A stretch of 64,000 bases of DNA from Actinomycetes bacterium (lineage in GTDB: Bacteria > Actinomycetota > Actinomycetes > Actinomycetales > Microbacteriaceae): assembly GCA_023431405.1 (NCBI GenBank), contig JAEYVZ010000101.1:1-64000 (forward strand). Reading direction: 5' to 3'. Below are positions 25,988-34,623 of this stretch, in pieces. The notes beneath the pieces are model-generated. The model saw only the letters and a program-made list of their open reading frames with translations. It ran no database searches and was not told the DNA's origin. Position 1 is the first letter of the stretch, and each line of letters opens with the position of its first letter. Position numbers and translations under genes: made by a program.

Positions 25988-27499
25988 GTGACCGCCTCCG
26001 CCGCCTCCCGTCCGCCGCGCCGCCGGCGGTCGGTGCGCTTCTCGGTGCGCACCCGCATCGTCGCGGTCATCACTCTCGTCGCCGCGCTGGGGCTCACCGT
26101 GGTGGGGGCGACCGTGTACCTCGTGGAACGCGCGGTCTCCCTGGAGGCCATCGAGGGAAGGCTGCAGGACAACCTGGCGTCTGCCCGGTTCATCGTCGCC
26201 GACGGGGTCGATTCGACCGGCACCTGGCCGACGGCCTCTGAAGCCCTCGAGGCCGTCGTCAAGCGCATGAGCCCCGACGACAACACCGGCGCGATCGGCA
26301 TCATCGACGGCCGCGCGGTGATGCGATCGGGGATCGATCTCGACCTCGACCTGACGAGCGCGCCCGGCTTCGTGCGGTACGTGTCGGAGCAGGTCGACGG
26401 AGCCGACGCGATCATCGGCACTTACGCGGAAGACGGCGTCGTCTGGCGGTATCTCGCCGCTCCGATCGCGGTGACGGGAGGGGCGGATGCGGAAGAGGTC
26501 ATCTTCGCGATGGCGTACGACGTGCGCGCCGAGCTGGCCGAGATCGACGGCACCGCGCGCGCATACGTGATCGCCGCCGGCATCGCGCTGGTGGTCATCG
26601 CCGCGGTGGCGACGATCGTCTCGACGCGGCTGCTGCGACCGCTGCGGCGGATGCGTGAGACCGCGGAGCGCGTGTCTGCGCAGGCTCTCAGTGAGCGCCT
26701 GCCGGTGCAGGGTCGCGACGACGTGTCGGAACTGGCGAGCACCATGAACGACATGCTCGACCGCCTCGATCGCGCGCTCGACTCTCAGCGCCAGCTGTTG
26801 AGCGACGTGGGACATGAGCTGAAGACCCCCATCACGATCGTCCGCGGCAACCTCGAGGTCATGGACGCTGCCGACCCCGACGATGTGCGCGAGACCCGGG
26901 CGCTCGCGATCGACGAGCTCGAGCGCATGGCGCTGCTGGTCGAGGATCTCGCGGCATCCGCGTCGCTGCACGGCCCCTCCCCCATCAAGAAGACGGAGGT
27001 CGATGCGGGCGAACTGGTGCAGCAGATCGTGCGCAAGGCGCAGGGAATCGACGGCGCGACCGTCACGCCGGGCCCGATCGCCGACGTGGTCGCCGGCGTC
27101 GATCCGGCCCGCATCACGCAGGCGATGCTCCAGCTCGCTCAGAACGGGCTCACCCACGGCGGCGGCGTCATCGACATCGGCAGCCGTGTGCACGCGGACA
27201 TGCTGGAGCTGTGGGTGCGCGACCATGGGCCGGGTGTTCCGGATGCCGAGAAGGCCGCCGTGTTCGAGCGCTTCCACCGCGGCGACGACGATCACGCCGG
27301 GAGTGGACTGGGGCTGAATATCGTGCAGGTGATCGCGCGCGCCCACGGCGGCTCGGCGCGCGTGGAGGATGCGGCCGGCGGCGGCGCCCTGTTCATCGTC
27401 TCGGTGCCGTTGACGGCACCGACTCCACCCGACGACGGGGTGGTGCCGGGTGGCCCGGCAGAGGAGTTCGAGGACTCGCTGGCGACGGGGAGCGTGTGA
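25988..27499 (+). CDS. Sensor histidine kinase (OmpR/EnvZ class)
   Basis: A 503-residue membrane kinase: helix one near residues 22-46, an extracytoplasmic sensor of about 140 residues, helix two near 190-212, HAMP about 213-268, phospho-acceptor box SDVGHELKTPITIVRGN, then the ATPase with an N box (LAQNGLTHGGG), G1 (VRDHGPGVP) and G2 (GSGLGLNIVQVI). It autophosphorylates and passes phosphate to the response regulator one base downstream. The signal is unknown. Confidence 0.93.
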   Translation: MTASAASRPPRRRRSVRFSVRTRIVAVITLVAALGLTVVGATVYLVERAVSLEAIEGRLQDNLASARFIVADGVDSTGTWPTASEALEAVVKRMSPDDNTGAIGIIDGRAVMRSGIDLDLDLTSAPGFVRYVSEQVDGADAIIGTYAEDGVVWRYLAAPIAVTGGADAEEVIFAMAYDVRAELAEIDGTARAYVIAAGIALVVIAAVATIVSTRLLRPLRRMRETAERVSAQALSERLPVQGRDDVSELASTMNDMLDRLDRALDSQRQLLSDVGHELKTPITIVRGNLEVMDAADPDDVRETRALAIDELERMALLVEDLAASASLHGPSPIKKTEVDAGELVQQIVRKAQGIDGATVTPGPIADVVAGVDPARITQAMLQLAQNGLTHGGGVIDIGSRVHADMLELWVRDHGPGVPDAEKAAVFERFHRGDDDHAGSGLGLNIVQVIARAHGGSARVEDAAGGGALFIVSVPLTAPTPPDDGVVPGGPAEEFEDSLATGSV

Positions 27500-27500
27500 G

Positions 27501-28160
27501 ATGGCGTCGATTCTGATCGCCGAGGATGAGGCCCGCATCTCGGGATTCATCGACAAGGGTCTGCGTGCTGCGGGGTTCGCCACACGTGTCGCCGCGACGG
27601 GGCCGCAGGCGCTCGAGCTGGCGCAGACGGATGAGTTCGACCTGATGGTGCTCGACGTGAACCTGCCCGGCATGGACGGGTTCGAGGTGTTGGAGCATCT
27701 GCGCGGGGGCGGGTCGCGGATGCCGGTCATCATCCTCACGGCGCGGGTGGAGCTGCACGATACGGTCGCCGGGCTGGAGGGCGGCGCCGACGACTATCTG
27801 GGAAAGCCGTTCCGCTTCGATGAGCTGCTCGCCCGTATTCGGCTGCGGATGCGGAAGGACGATGACACGGGGAGCCTGTCGGCGCTGTCGCATCGCGATC
27901 TGTCACTGGATGTGCGCACGCGTGAGGCGCGGGTGGGGTCGCGGCGGGTCGAGCTGTCGTCGCGGGAGTTCGCGTTGGCGGAGGAGTTCATCCGCAACGC
28001 CGGGCAGGTGCTCAGCCGTGAGCAGCTGCTCAGCCGCGTGTGGGGCTACGACTTCGACCCGGGGTCGAATGTGGCCGATGTCTATGTGGGCTATCTGCGG
28101 CAGAAGCTCGGGGCGGAGCGGATCGAGACGGTGCGCGGCGCGGGTTACCGGCTGGTGTGA
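27501..28160 (+). CDS. OmpR-family response regulator
   Basis: A 219-residue regulator: receiver domain with the acidic pocket (AEDEAR), phospho-acceptor Asp in VLDVNLPGMDG and switch Lys in LGKPFRFDEL, then a winged HTH (EFALAEEFIRNAGQVLSREQL, NVADVYVGYLRQKLG). It starts 1 bp after the kinase stop. Probable targets are genes carrying the CTCTTAGG motif found at 24627 and 25932. Confidence 0.94.
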   Translation: MASILIAEDEARISGFIDKGLRAAGFATRVAATGPQALELAQTDEFDLMVLDVNLPGMDGFEVLEHLRGGGSRMPVIILTARVELHDTVAGLEGGADDYLGKPFRFDELLARIRLRMRKDDDTGSLSALSHRDLSLDVRTREARVGSRRVELSSREFALAEEFIRNAGQVLSREQLLSRVWGYDFDPGSNVADVYVGYLRQKLGAERIETVRGAGYRLV

Positions 28161-28179
28161 GCGCGTCTGCGCGGGCTGG

Positions 28180-31179
28180 TCAGTGTGCCTGCGGCGTGCT
28201 GAGGATGTCTTGGCGGATGACGCTCGGTCCTTCACCGGATGCCTCGACGAGCAGCTGGGCGGGAATCTGCTCCTTCATGGCTTCGACGTGACTGATGACG
28301 CCGACGGTGCGCCCGCCGGCGCGCAGCTCGTCGAGGGTGCGCATCGCGAGATCGAGCGTCTCGGGGTCGAGCGAGCCGAAGCCTTCGTCGATGAAGAGGG
28401 TGTCGAGGCGGATGCCTCCGGCGCGGTTGGTGACGACTTCGGCGAGGCCGAGAGCGAGTGCGAGGGAGGCGAGGAAGGTCTCGCCGCCCGACAGCGACTG
28501 CGGGGAGCGGCGCTGGCCGGTGTAGGCGTCGAGCACGTCGATGCCGAGGCCGGAGGCTCGACCGTGGGAGGCTCGGGCGTCGCTGTGGTGGAGGGAGTAC
28601 CGGCCAGACGACATCTCGCTGAGCCGGAGATTGGCGGCGTCGACGATCTCTTCGAGCTCGGCGGCGAGCACGAAGGTCTCGAGGTCCATCTTCATCGTGT
28701 TGGGCGCACGGCCGGCGACCGAGTCGGCGAGGCGGGTGACGACGGCGGCGTCGTCGAGGAGGACGGCGACGCGGCCGTAGGCGTCATCGATCTGCTGGAG
28801 GAGGTCGCGCAGCCGCTGAGCCGTGTCGCGGGCGGCGGTCTCCGCCTCGATGCTCGTCGCGTGAGCCGTATCCGCGGCATCCCGCGCCGCACGCACGGCG
28901 TCGAGGTCGACGGCGGTGATGTCGACGGTGGCGAGCTCGAGTTCGAGCAGACGGGCGCGGACGGCGGCGAGCTGTTGTGCGTGGCCGGCGACACGGGTTT
29001 CGAGTGCGTCACGGTCTGCCTGACTCCGCAGCGCCGACCGGACGTCGTCGACCGAGCCGAGGCCCGATGCGGCCACGCGGGCGTCGCGGTCGGCGGCGAG
29101 GTCGGCGAGGGCGCGCGCACGCGAGGCGACCTGTTCCCGAGCGTCGCGGAGGCGACGAGCGAGGGCGCGCCGCTCTTCGGCCGCGTCGATGCGCGCCGAC
29201 ACCGACCCCTCGTCGCCCCGGGCGGCGGCGACCTGGGCTTCGAGTCCTTCGCGTGTCGCGTCGAGGGCCGCGATGCGCCGTTGGTCGTCGGCCAGGAGAG
29301 CCGCGACACGGTCGCGCTCGGTGGCCGCTTCCCTCGCCAGTTCGTCGAGCTCTTGCTGCTTCCGCTCGCTGTCCGCGGCATCGACCGCCGCCTGCTCGGC
29401 GATCCGGAGTTCACCGGCGATCTCATCCACGGCGGCGGCGAGCTCTGCCGCTGCGCGGCCTCCGGAGCGCGCGAGGGCGTCGGCGTGGGCATCGGAGGCC
29501 GAGCGCAGCGCGTCGGCGGCCTCACGTTCTGCGGCGGCGGCGAGGTCGCGAGCCTGTTCAGCGGCGGCGAGGTCGTCGTCGGTGACAGCATCGGGCGAGG
29601 GCGCCGCAGGGTGCGGATGCGTCGGTGATCCGCAGACGGCGCACGGCTCCCCGTCCGCGAGGTTCTCGGCGAGCTCGCCCGCGATGCCTGCGAGCCTGCG
29701 CTGCAGGAGCGCGGTGACGGAGCCCGCCGTCTCGATGGCGACGGCGTTGGCGGTGCGGTAGGCGGCTTCGGCCCGTGCGCGCGCCTCGGCCCGTGTCTCG
29801 ACGTCGTGGGCCGCGACGAGCTGGGTGCGCAGGTCGTCGTGCCGGATGCGCAGGTCGTCGCGGCGTTCTGCGGTGGCCCGGGCAGCGGCGAGGACCGCAC
29901 CGAGTCGTTCGCGTTCGGCGGGGATCAGCGCGGCGTGCGCGTCGAGTTCACGGAGCTGGGACGTGCGCGTGTCGGCAGTGGCGCGAAGCTCGTCGAGGGC
30001 GGCGCTCGCGTCGGCCAGTTCGGCCTCTTTGGCCGCCGCAGCCGACCACACGGCGATGTCGCTCGTGAGACGGTCGATGACGTCATCGAGGTCGTCGTCC
30101 GCAGCACCGCCGGCGGACCCCCAGGCCTCGCGCGCGGCGTCTGCCCGGGCGTCGGCGATGCGTCTGGCCTCCTCGGCCCGATCGACCGCGTCGAGGGTCG
30201 CCCGCAGCGCTTCGGCGGCGCGCGCACGGTCGAGCGCGGCACGGTCGGCATCGATGCTCTCGGCCTCCGCCTCGAGCGTGGCGAGTTGCGAGCGGGTGGA
30301 CGCGAGCGACTGCAGCCGTTCGACGTGGGCGGTGGCGACGGCGAGGGCCTCGCGGGCGGACTCGGCCGTGTCGGCGGCTGCTTCTCGGGCACGCGTCGCC
30401 GTGTCGTACCGGTAATCGGCGCGCTGCAGAGCGATCGCCGCCGCGTCTCGTCGAGCGGGAAGGTCTGCCTCGGGTGGCGTCGACGCTTCGGCGTCGCCCC
30501 CGAGATCGTGCTGCGTGATCAGCTGCTCGGCGATCTCCAGGAGGGTGCGCGCCCGTTCCCCGGACGCGTCGAGTGCCTTCTGCGCCTCTTTGCGCCGCGC
30601 CTCCAGGTCGTCTTTGTACTGCTCGAACCGTCGCGTTCCGAACAGCGTGCGCAGGAGGCCCTGCCGTTCGGAGGCCGTGGCGAGAAGGAACCGCGAGAAC
30701 TTGTTCTGGGCGAGGAGGATCACCTGCTGGAACTGCTGGGCCGTGAGCCCGAGGATCTCATCGAGGGCGAGCCCGACGTCGCGCGGCTTCGCGGCGCGCC
30801 CGACCCAGGCTCCGTCGACCTGCTCTTCGAGCTCTGCGCGCTGCGGCTCGGTGGTGGTGCCTCCGCCCCGCTTGGCGGGTCTGTCGTATTCGGGAGCGCG
30901 GGTCACCCGCCACCGCCGGTCGCCGACGGTGAACTCGAGCCGAACCCACGTCGGGTCGCCGAGGAAGCAGTGGTCGCTGCGCAGGCGCCGGTCTGCGCCG
31001 TCGTATCGCGGCACCGACCCGTACAGCGCGAAGCTCACCCCGTCGAGGATGCTCGACTTGCCGGCGCCGGTGCGACCGGAGATGAGGAACACTCCGTCGC
31101 CGTCGAACGAGTCGAAGTCGACGGTCTGCGTGTCGCGGAACGGGCCGAAGCCGGTGAGCTCGAGACGATGCAGCTTCAC
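28180..31179 (-). CDS. sbcC: Exonuclease SbcC (Rad50-type ATPase)
   Basis: A 999-residue SMC-like ATPase. Walker A SGRTGAGKSSILDGV is near residues 37-51, the long coiled coil is broken in the middle by the zinc-hook CAVCGSPTHPHP, and the C-terminal lobe has the ABC signature LSGGETFLASLALALGLAEV and a Walker B IDEGFGSLD. With SbcD it opens hairpins and DNA ends. The GTG start overlaps the sbcD stop (GTGA), so the ORF's longer upstream extension is not used. Confidence 0.95.
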   Translation of the reverse strand: MKLHRLELTGFGPFRDTQTVDFDSFDGDGVFLISGRTGAGKSSILDGVSFALYGSVPRYDGADRRLRSDHCFLGDPTWVRLEFTVGDRRWRVTRAPEYDRPAKRGGGTTTEPQRAELEEQVDGAWVGRAAKPRDVGLALDEILGLTAQQFQQVILLAQNKFSRFLLATASERQGLLRTLFGTRRFEQYKDDLEARRKEAQKALDASGERARTLLEIAEQLITQHDLGGDAEASTPPEADLPARRDAAAIALQRADYRYDTATRAREAAADTAESAREALAVATAHVERLQSLASTRSQLATLEAEAESIDADRAALDRARAAEALRATLDAVDRAEEARRIADARADAAREAWGSAGGAADDDLDDVIDRLTSDIAVWSAAAAKEAELADASAALDELRATADTRTSQLRELDAHAALIPAERERLGAVLAAARATAERRDDLRIRHDDLRTQLVAAHDVETRAEARARAEAAYRTANAVAIETAGSVTALLQRRLAGIAGELAENLADGEPCAVCGSPTHPHPAAPSPDAVTDDDLAAAEQARDLAAAAEREAADALRSASDAHADALARSGGRAAAELAAAVDEIAGELRIAEQAAVDAADSERKQQELDELAREAATERDRVAALLADDQRRIAALDATREGLEAQVAAARGDEGSVSARIDAAEERRALARRLRDAREQVASRARALADLAADRDARVAASGLGSVDDVRSALRSQADRDALETRVAGHAQQLAAVRARLLELELATVDITAVDLDAVRAARDAADTAHATSIEAETAARDTAQRLRDLLQQIDDAYGRVAVLLDDAAVVTRLADSVAGRAPNTMKMDLETFVLAAELEEIVDAANLRLSEMSSGRYSLHHSDARASHGRASGLGIDVLDAYTGQRRSPQSLSGGETFLASLALALGLAEVVTNRAGGIRLDTLFIDEGFGSLDPETLDLAMRTLDELRAGGRTVGVISHVEAMKEQIPAQLLVEASGEGPSVIRQDILSTPQAH

Positions 31180-32336
31180 GCGGTGGCCTCCACCGCGACC
31201 CGCTCGGCCAGCACCGACTCGATGATCTCCTGCTCGCGCTCGGTCGCGCCCATGCCGTCTCGCACATGGACGAGGAAGGCCTCGACCTTGTCTCGGTCGG
31301 TGGGTGCCTGCCGCACTCGCTGTGCGTAGGTGCGGGCGTCGCGCTCGACAGTGGTGGGAGGCGTGTGCACGACCTTGGCGCAGTACGCGAACCGCTGCTG
31401 CAGTCGCCGCAGCGGGTCGCGCTGGGGGAGGTCGTCGGTGTACTCCACGCAGACCCAGGCATCTTCGTCGCCGGCGTACGCCTCGTTCTCGAGCAGGTCG
31501 TCGAGCGCGCCGCGCAGCGTGACGACGCGGCGCGGGATCGGCAGGTCGAGCCAGGTGACGGCGGCGTGGCCCGAGGCGTCGAGGTCGACGAGCCACGACC
31601 CTCGGGGCTTGTGGCCTTCGCCGAAGCTGTAGTGCAGCGGGGCTCCGGCGTAGCGGATGTGCGGAGCGAGCTGCTGGCGGCCGTGGATGTGGCCGAGCGC
31701 GGCGTAGTCGACGCCTTCGAAGGCCGCGAGCGGGACGACGTCGAGGCCGCCCTGCTGGATGTCGCGCTCGAGATGCGGAGTGGGCTCCACCCCCGCGGCG
31801 AAGCAGTGGGCGATGGCCACGGCGCGACCGCCCTCGATCTCGCGGCGAGGGGCGAGGTCGGCGCGCACGATGTCCATCGCGTGGGTGAGGGCGCCCTCCT
31901 GCGTGCGCACTCCGGGCCAGATGTGCCGCAGCAGTGCCGGCTCGAGGAAGGGGATGCCGTAGAAGTGCACCGGTCCGTGTTCGTCGGCGATGGTGATCGG
32001 GTCGCCGATCGCTCGCGGGTCGGTGAGCACGTGGATGCCGTCGCGCAGGAGACCGGCCTGGAAGCCCAGGCGCGCGGCGGAGTCGTGATTGCCGCTGGTC
32101 ACGATGACCTGCGCCCCGGCATCGGCCAGCGCCGCCAGCGTGTCGCTGAGCAGCGTGTAGCAGTCGGCGGCCGGGGCCGCGGAATCGAACACATCGCCTG
32201 CGACGATCACGACGTCGACGCGGTGCTCACGCACCTGAGCACTCAGTTCGCCGAGCACGCCGCGCAGCGCATCGAGCGTGGCGTGCCCGTGGAACGAGCG
32301 CCCGATGTGCCAGTCGGAGGTGTGCAGGATGCGCAT
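31176..32336 (-). CDS. sbcD: Exonuclease SbcD (Mre11-type nuclease)
   Basis: A 386-residue metallophosphoesterase with all family motifs: HTSDWHIGRSF, AGDVFDSAAP, TSGNHDSAARL and later GHIHGRQQ. It is the Mn-dependent nuclease subunit of SbcCD. The leaderless ATG follows TAGCGT by 6 nt. Operon with sbcC. Confidence 0.96.
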   Translation of the reverse strand: MRILHTSDWHIGRSFHGHATLDALRGVLGELSAQVREHRVDVVIVAGDVFDSAAPAADCYTLLSDTLAALADAGAQVIVTSGNHDSAARLGFQAGLLRDGIHVLTDPRAIGDPITIADEHGPVHFYGIPFLEPALLRHIWPGVRTQEGALTHAMDIVRADLAPRREIEGGRAVAIAHCFAAGVEPTPHLERDIQQGGLDVVPLAAFEGVDYAALGHIHGRQQLAPHIRYAGAPLHYSFGEGHKPRGSWLVDLDASGHAAVTWLDLPIPRRVVTLRGALDDLLENEAYAGDEDAWVCVEYTDDLPQRDPLRRLQQRFAYCAKVVHTPPTTVERDARTYAQRVRQAPTDRDKVEAFLVHVRDGMGATEREQEIIESVLAERVAVEATA

Positions 32337-32342
32337 GCCCTC

Positions 32343-32348
32343 ACGCTA
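32343..32348 (-). promoter_or_regulatory. -10 element (TAGCGT) for sbcDC
   Basis: TAGCGT on the minus strand is 6 nt before the sbcD ATG, with no Shine-Dalgarno. Confidence 0.55.
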
Positions 32349-32402
32349 CGTTTGACCCCCGACATCCCCGCCGAGGCATGCCGCGCTTCTCCCCGCTTCC
32401 CA

Positions 32403-32461
32403 GGATCAGGAGTGGGCTCCCCCGGATCAGGAGTGGGGCTCCCCCGGATCAGGAGTGAGGC
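32403..32461. repeat. Tandem repeat of 21-22 bp, 2.7 copies, spanning a stop codon
   Basis: Units beginning GGATCAGGAGTGGG and ending CTCCCCC start at 32403, 32424 and (truncated) 32446. The truncated copy contains the TGA of the Gre-factor gene. Each full unit can fold through its GGGGCTCCCC core. Confidence 0.9.
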
Positions 32462-32826
32462 GTGGCGGCAGTGATCGTGATCGCCTGGGAGGCGCCGGTG
32501 GGCGTCGTGAACGTCACCTCGTCACCGACATAATGGCCGTTGATCGCGGCCCCGATCGGCGAGTCGAGCGACACGGTCTGCAGGTCGTCGATCGACCGGT
32601 TGGTGAGAAGGAACTCCTCAGCCGACCCGTCGGCGAACCGCACCGTCACGCGCATACCCGGCTCGACGAGACCGTCGTCGGGCTTCGGGCTCGTGTCGGC
32701 GCCGGCGATCAGCTCGCGCAGCTGGATGAGCCGCGCCTGCTCCAGCTGGCTGAGGTCGCGACCGGGGCTCTCGAGCTCGTCTCGCTCCGCCTCCAACTCA
32801 CGAAGGGCACTGGGTGTCATCCACAT
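32449..32826 (-). CDS. Short GreA/GreB-family elongation-factor-like protein
   Basis: A 125-residue protein. The C-terminal FKBP-like Gre domain is clear (SPIGAAINGHYVGDEVTFTTP), but the N-terminal coiled coil (residues 1-45) is much shorter than in the 158-residue GreA, so it may not reach the RNA-polymerase active site through the secondary channel. It could be a modulator like Rnk or a truncated Gre. The stop codon lies in a tandem repeat. The ATG at 32826 is taken because CACAAT lies 6 nt upstream. Confidence 0.8.
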   Translation of the reverse strand: MWMTPSALRELEAERDELESPGRDLSQLEQARLIQLRELIAGADTSPKPDDGLVEPGMRVTVRFADGSAEEFLLTNRSIDDLQTVSLDSPIGAAINGHYVGDEVTFTTPTGASQAITITAATPHS

Positions 32827-32832
32827 GCGTCC

Positions 32833-32838
32833 ATTGTG
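32833..32838 (-). promoter_or_regulatory. -10-like CACAAT for the Gre-like gene
   Basis: CACAAT on the minus strand is 6 nt before the chosen ATG; there is no ribosome-binding site. Confidence 0.4.
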
Positions 32839-32883
32839 ACCCACGGCCCGCACAGTGGGCGGCAGGGGCGGATCCCGCGCGTT

Positions 32884-33171
32884 TCACGACGCGACGCGCG
32901 GCGCGTATCTCCCCGATCGCTCGGCACGAGCCCGCGCCTTGGCCGCCTCCTCCGCTCGGTTCTTGGGAGGGGCGACGGCGACGAGGTCGTCGAGGAGGTG
33001 CTGCGTCACGTGCGCGATCTGCGCGACGGCACGGTCGAAAGCGGCCTCATTGGCCTTCGAGGGCTTCGTCGTCCCGGCGATCTTCCGCACGTATTGCAGC
33101 GCGGCGGCGTGCACCTCATCGCCCGTCGCGGCGGGCTCGAAGTTGTGGAGGGTGTGGATGTTGCGGCACAT
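32884..33171 (-). CDS. DUF2277 family protein
   Basis: A 95-residue protein starting MCRNIHTLHNFEP, the hallmark of DUF2277, with a helical body (ALQYVRKIAGTTKPSKANEAAF) and a basic C-terminus. The function is unknown. The ATG at 33171 gives the family N-terminus and follows TACCGT by 6 nt; an upstream ATG would add 11 unconserved residues. Confidence 0.88.
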   Translation of the reverse strand: MCRNIHTLHNFEPAATGDEVHAAALQYVRKIAGTTKPSKANEAAFDRAVAQIAHVTQHLLDDLVAVAPPKNRAEEAAKARARAERSGRYAPRVAS

Positions 33172-33177
33172 GCCCTC

Positions 33178-33183
33178 ACGGTA
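33178..33183 (-). promoter_or_regulatory. -10 element (TACCGT) for the DUF2277 gene
   Basis: TACCGT on the minus strand is 6 nt before the ATG, without a Shine-Dalgarno. Confidence 0.5.
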
Positions 33184-33225
33184 CGTCCCGCGTGCGTGCC
33201 GCAACAGCCACCCCTCGATCGTGCG

Positions 33226-33627
33226 TCAGGCGGCTCTGCGGAGGGCCGCCGACTTCAAGGTGGCGAACTCCTCCGCCGTGATGGCCCCGCTGTCCAGAAG
33301 CTTCTGGGCGCGCTCGATCTCGGCGGCCGGCGTCTGAGCGCCCGAAGCGACCGTGCGGATGTACTCGTCGGTGGCCGCCTGCGCGTCACGCACCTGAGCG
33401 GCGGAGCGCTCGCTCATGCCCTTTCCACGAGCGATGAGGTAGACCAGCGCCGTCAGGAACGGCAGGAAGATCAGGAAGAGCAGCCACACCGCCTTCGCCA
33501 GGCCGTTGAGCTTACGGTCGCGGAACAGGTCGGTGATGATCGAGAACAGCGCGATCAGGTAGGCGACGAAGACGAACACCGTCAAGAACCACCAGATGAT
33601 GTCCCAGATGGTCGACCAGAATGTCAT
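33226..33627 (-). CDS. Membrane protein with PLDc_N-like helices and a SHOCT domain
   Basis: A 133-residue protein: two transmembrane helices (about residues 5-31 and 43-65, with the KLNGLAKAVWLLFLIFLPFL motif of PLDc_N-type proteins) and a C-terminal SHOCT domain (IERAQKLLDSGAITAEEFATLK). SHOCT modules are thought to mediate oligomerisation or nucleic-acid contacts. AAAAAGGAGATACGC precedes the ATG, a strong ribosome-binding site. Confidence 0.83.
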   Translation of the reverse strand: MTFWSTIWDIIWWFLTVFVFVAYLIALFSIITDLFRDRKLNGLAKAVWLLFLIFLPFLTALVYLIARGKGMSERSAAQVRDAQAATDEYIRTVASGAQTPAAEIERAQKLLDSGAITAEEFATLKSAALRRAA

Positions 33628-33675
33628 GCGTATCTCCTTTTTCGGGTGTGAAGACTTCGCCGGCGGATGCCGACG

Positions 33676-34623
33676 TCACCAGGCGGGGGTCGTCTGTCCA
33701 TCGGCGAGGAAGTCGCCGATGATCGAGTACAGGCGCGAGATCTCCTCCGGGATGAGGGTCTCGAAGAACGCGAAGGCGTGGATCATCCCGGTCGCCACGA
33801 GCAGGCGGGCATCGGCGCCGGCAGCAGTCATGCGAGCAACATACTCCTCCGCCTCCGAGCGCAGGGGGTCGCACTCGGCCGCGATGACGAGGGTGCGGGG
33901 CATCGTGGGCGAGAACGGCCCCGACAAGGGCGAGGCGGCTGCTCTGTCGGCACCGTCGGGGAAATAGTGGTCGAAGTACCACGCGACCCGTTCTGCCGAC
34001 AGGAAGTAACCGGTGCCGTATTCGCGGTAGCTCTCTCCGCTCATGGTGTAGTCCAGGCTCGGATACAGCAGCACCTGGCGGCTGATCGGCGACGGCACTC
34101 CCTCGGCCGCGTGCCGCTGCGCGATCGAGGCGACCTTGGCCGCGCCCCCCGAGTCGGCCAGCGCGTGCACGGTTCCGGTGACGAGGGCTTCGCCCACGAC
34201 ATCCTCGATCCTCTCGAGCACCTCGATGACGTCGGTGAGACCGGCCGGGTAGCGCGCTTCCGGTGAACGCCGGTAGTCGACCGAGACGACGACCATTCCC
34301 GTGGCCGCTGCGGTGCGGCGCGCCGACCAGTCGTAGACGTCGACGTCACCGGCCATGTGCCCGCCTCCATGGACGAACAGGACCGTGTCGCTCGGCACAT
34401 CGGGCCTCGGAACGTAGACGCGCACCGGGATCGACCGGTCGCCCGTGACGGCGGCGCTGTCGAACACGTGCGCGATCTCGACGGGCGGGAGCGCGAAACG
34501 CGTCAGATCCTTCAACGCCGCCCGCGCCGACTCGGGCGTCGCCCGAACGCCGGATCGGGCAGCCTGCTCGATCAGCGGATTGAGCTCGTCGAGGTAGGCC
34601 CGGAACGCGGGGTGCAGGGTCAT
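33676..34623 (-). CDS. Alpha/beta hydrolase, acetyl-esterase (hormone-sensitive-lipase) family
   Basis: A 315-residue esterase with the HGGG oxyanion motif (FVHGGGHMAGDVDVYDW), a catalytic Ser in ALADSGGAAK, Asp in AECDPLRSEAEE and His in GMIHAFAFF. The nucleophile elbow reads ADSGG rather than the usual GDSAG. The ATG overlaps the stop of the upstream MFS gene by 4 bp, so the two form a transport-and-hydrolysis pair. Confidence 0.9.
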   Translation of the reverse strand: MTLHPAFRAYLDELNPLIEQAARSGVRATPESARAALKDLTRFALPPVEIAHVFDSAAVTGDRSIPVRVYVPRPDVPSDTVLFVHGGGHMAGDVDVYDWSARRTAAATGMVVVSVDYRRSPEARYPAGLTDVIEVLERIEDVVGEALVTGTVHALADSGGAAKVASIAQRHAAEGVPSPISRQVLLYPSLDYTMSGESYREYGTGYFLSAERVAWYFDHYFPDGADRAAASPLSGPFSPTMPRTLVIAAECDPLRSEAEEYVARMTAAGADARLLVATGMIHAFAFFETLIPEEISRLYSIIGDFLADGQTTPAW

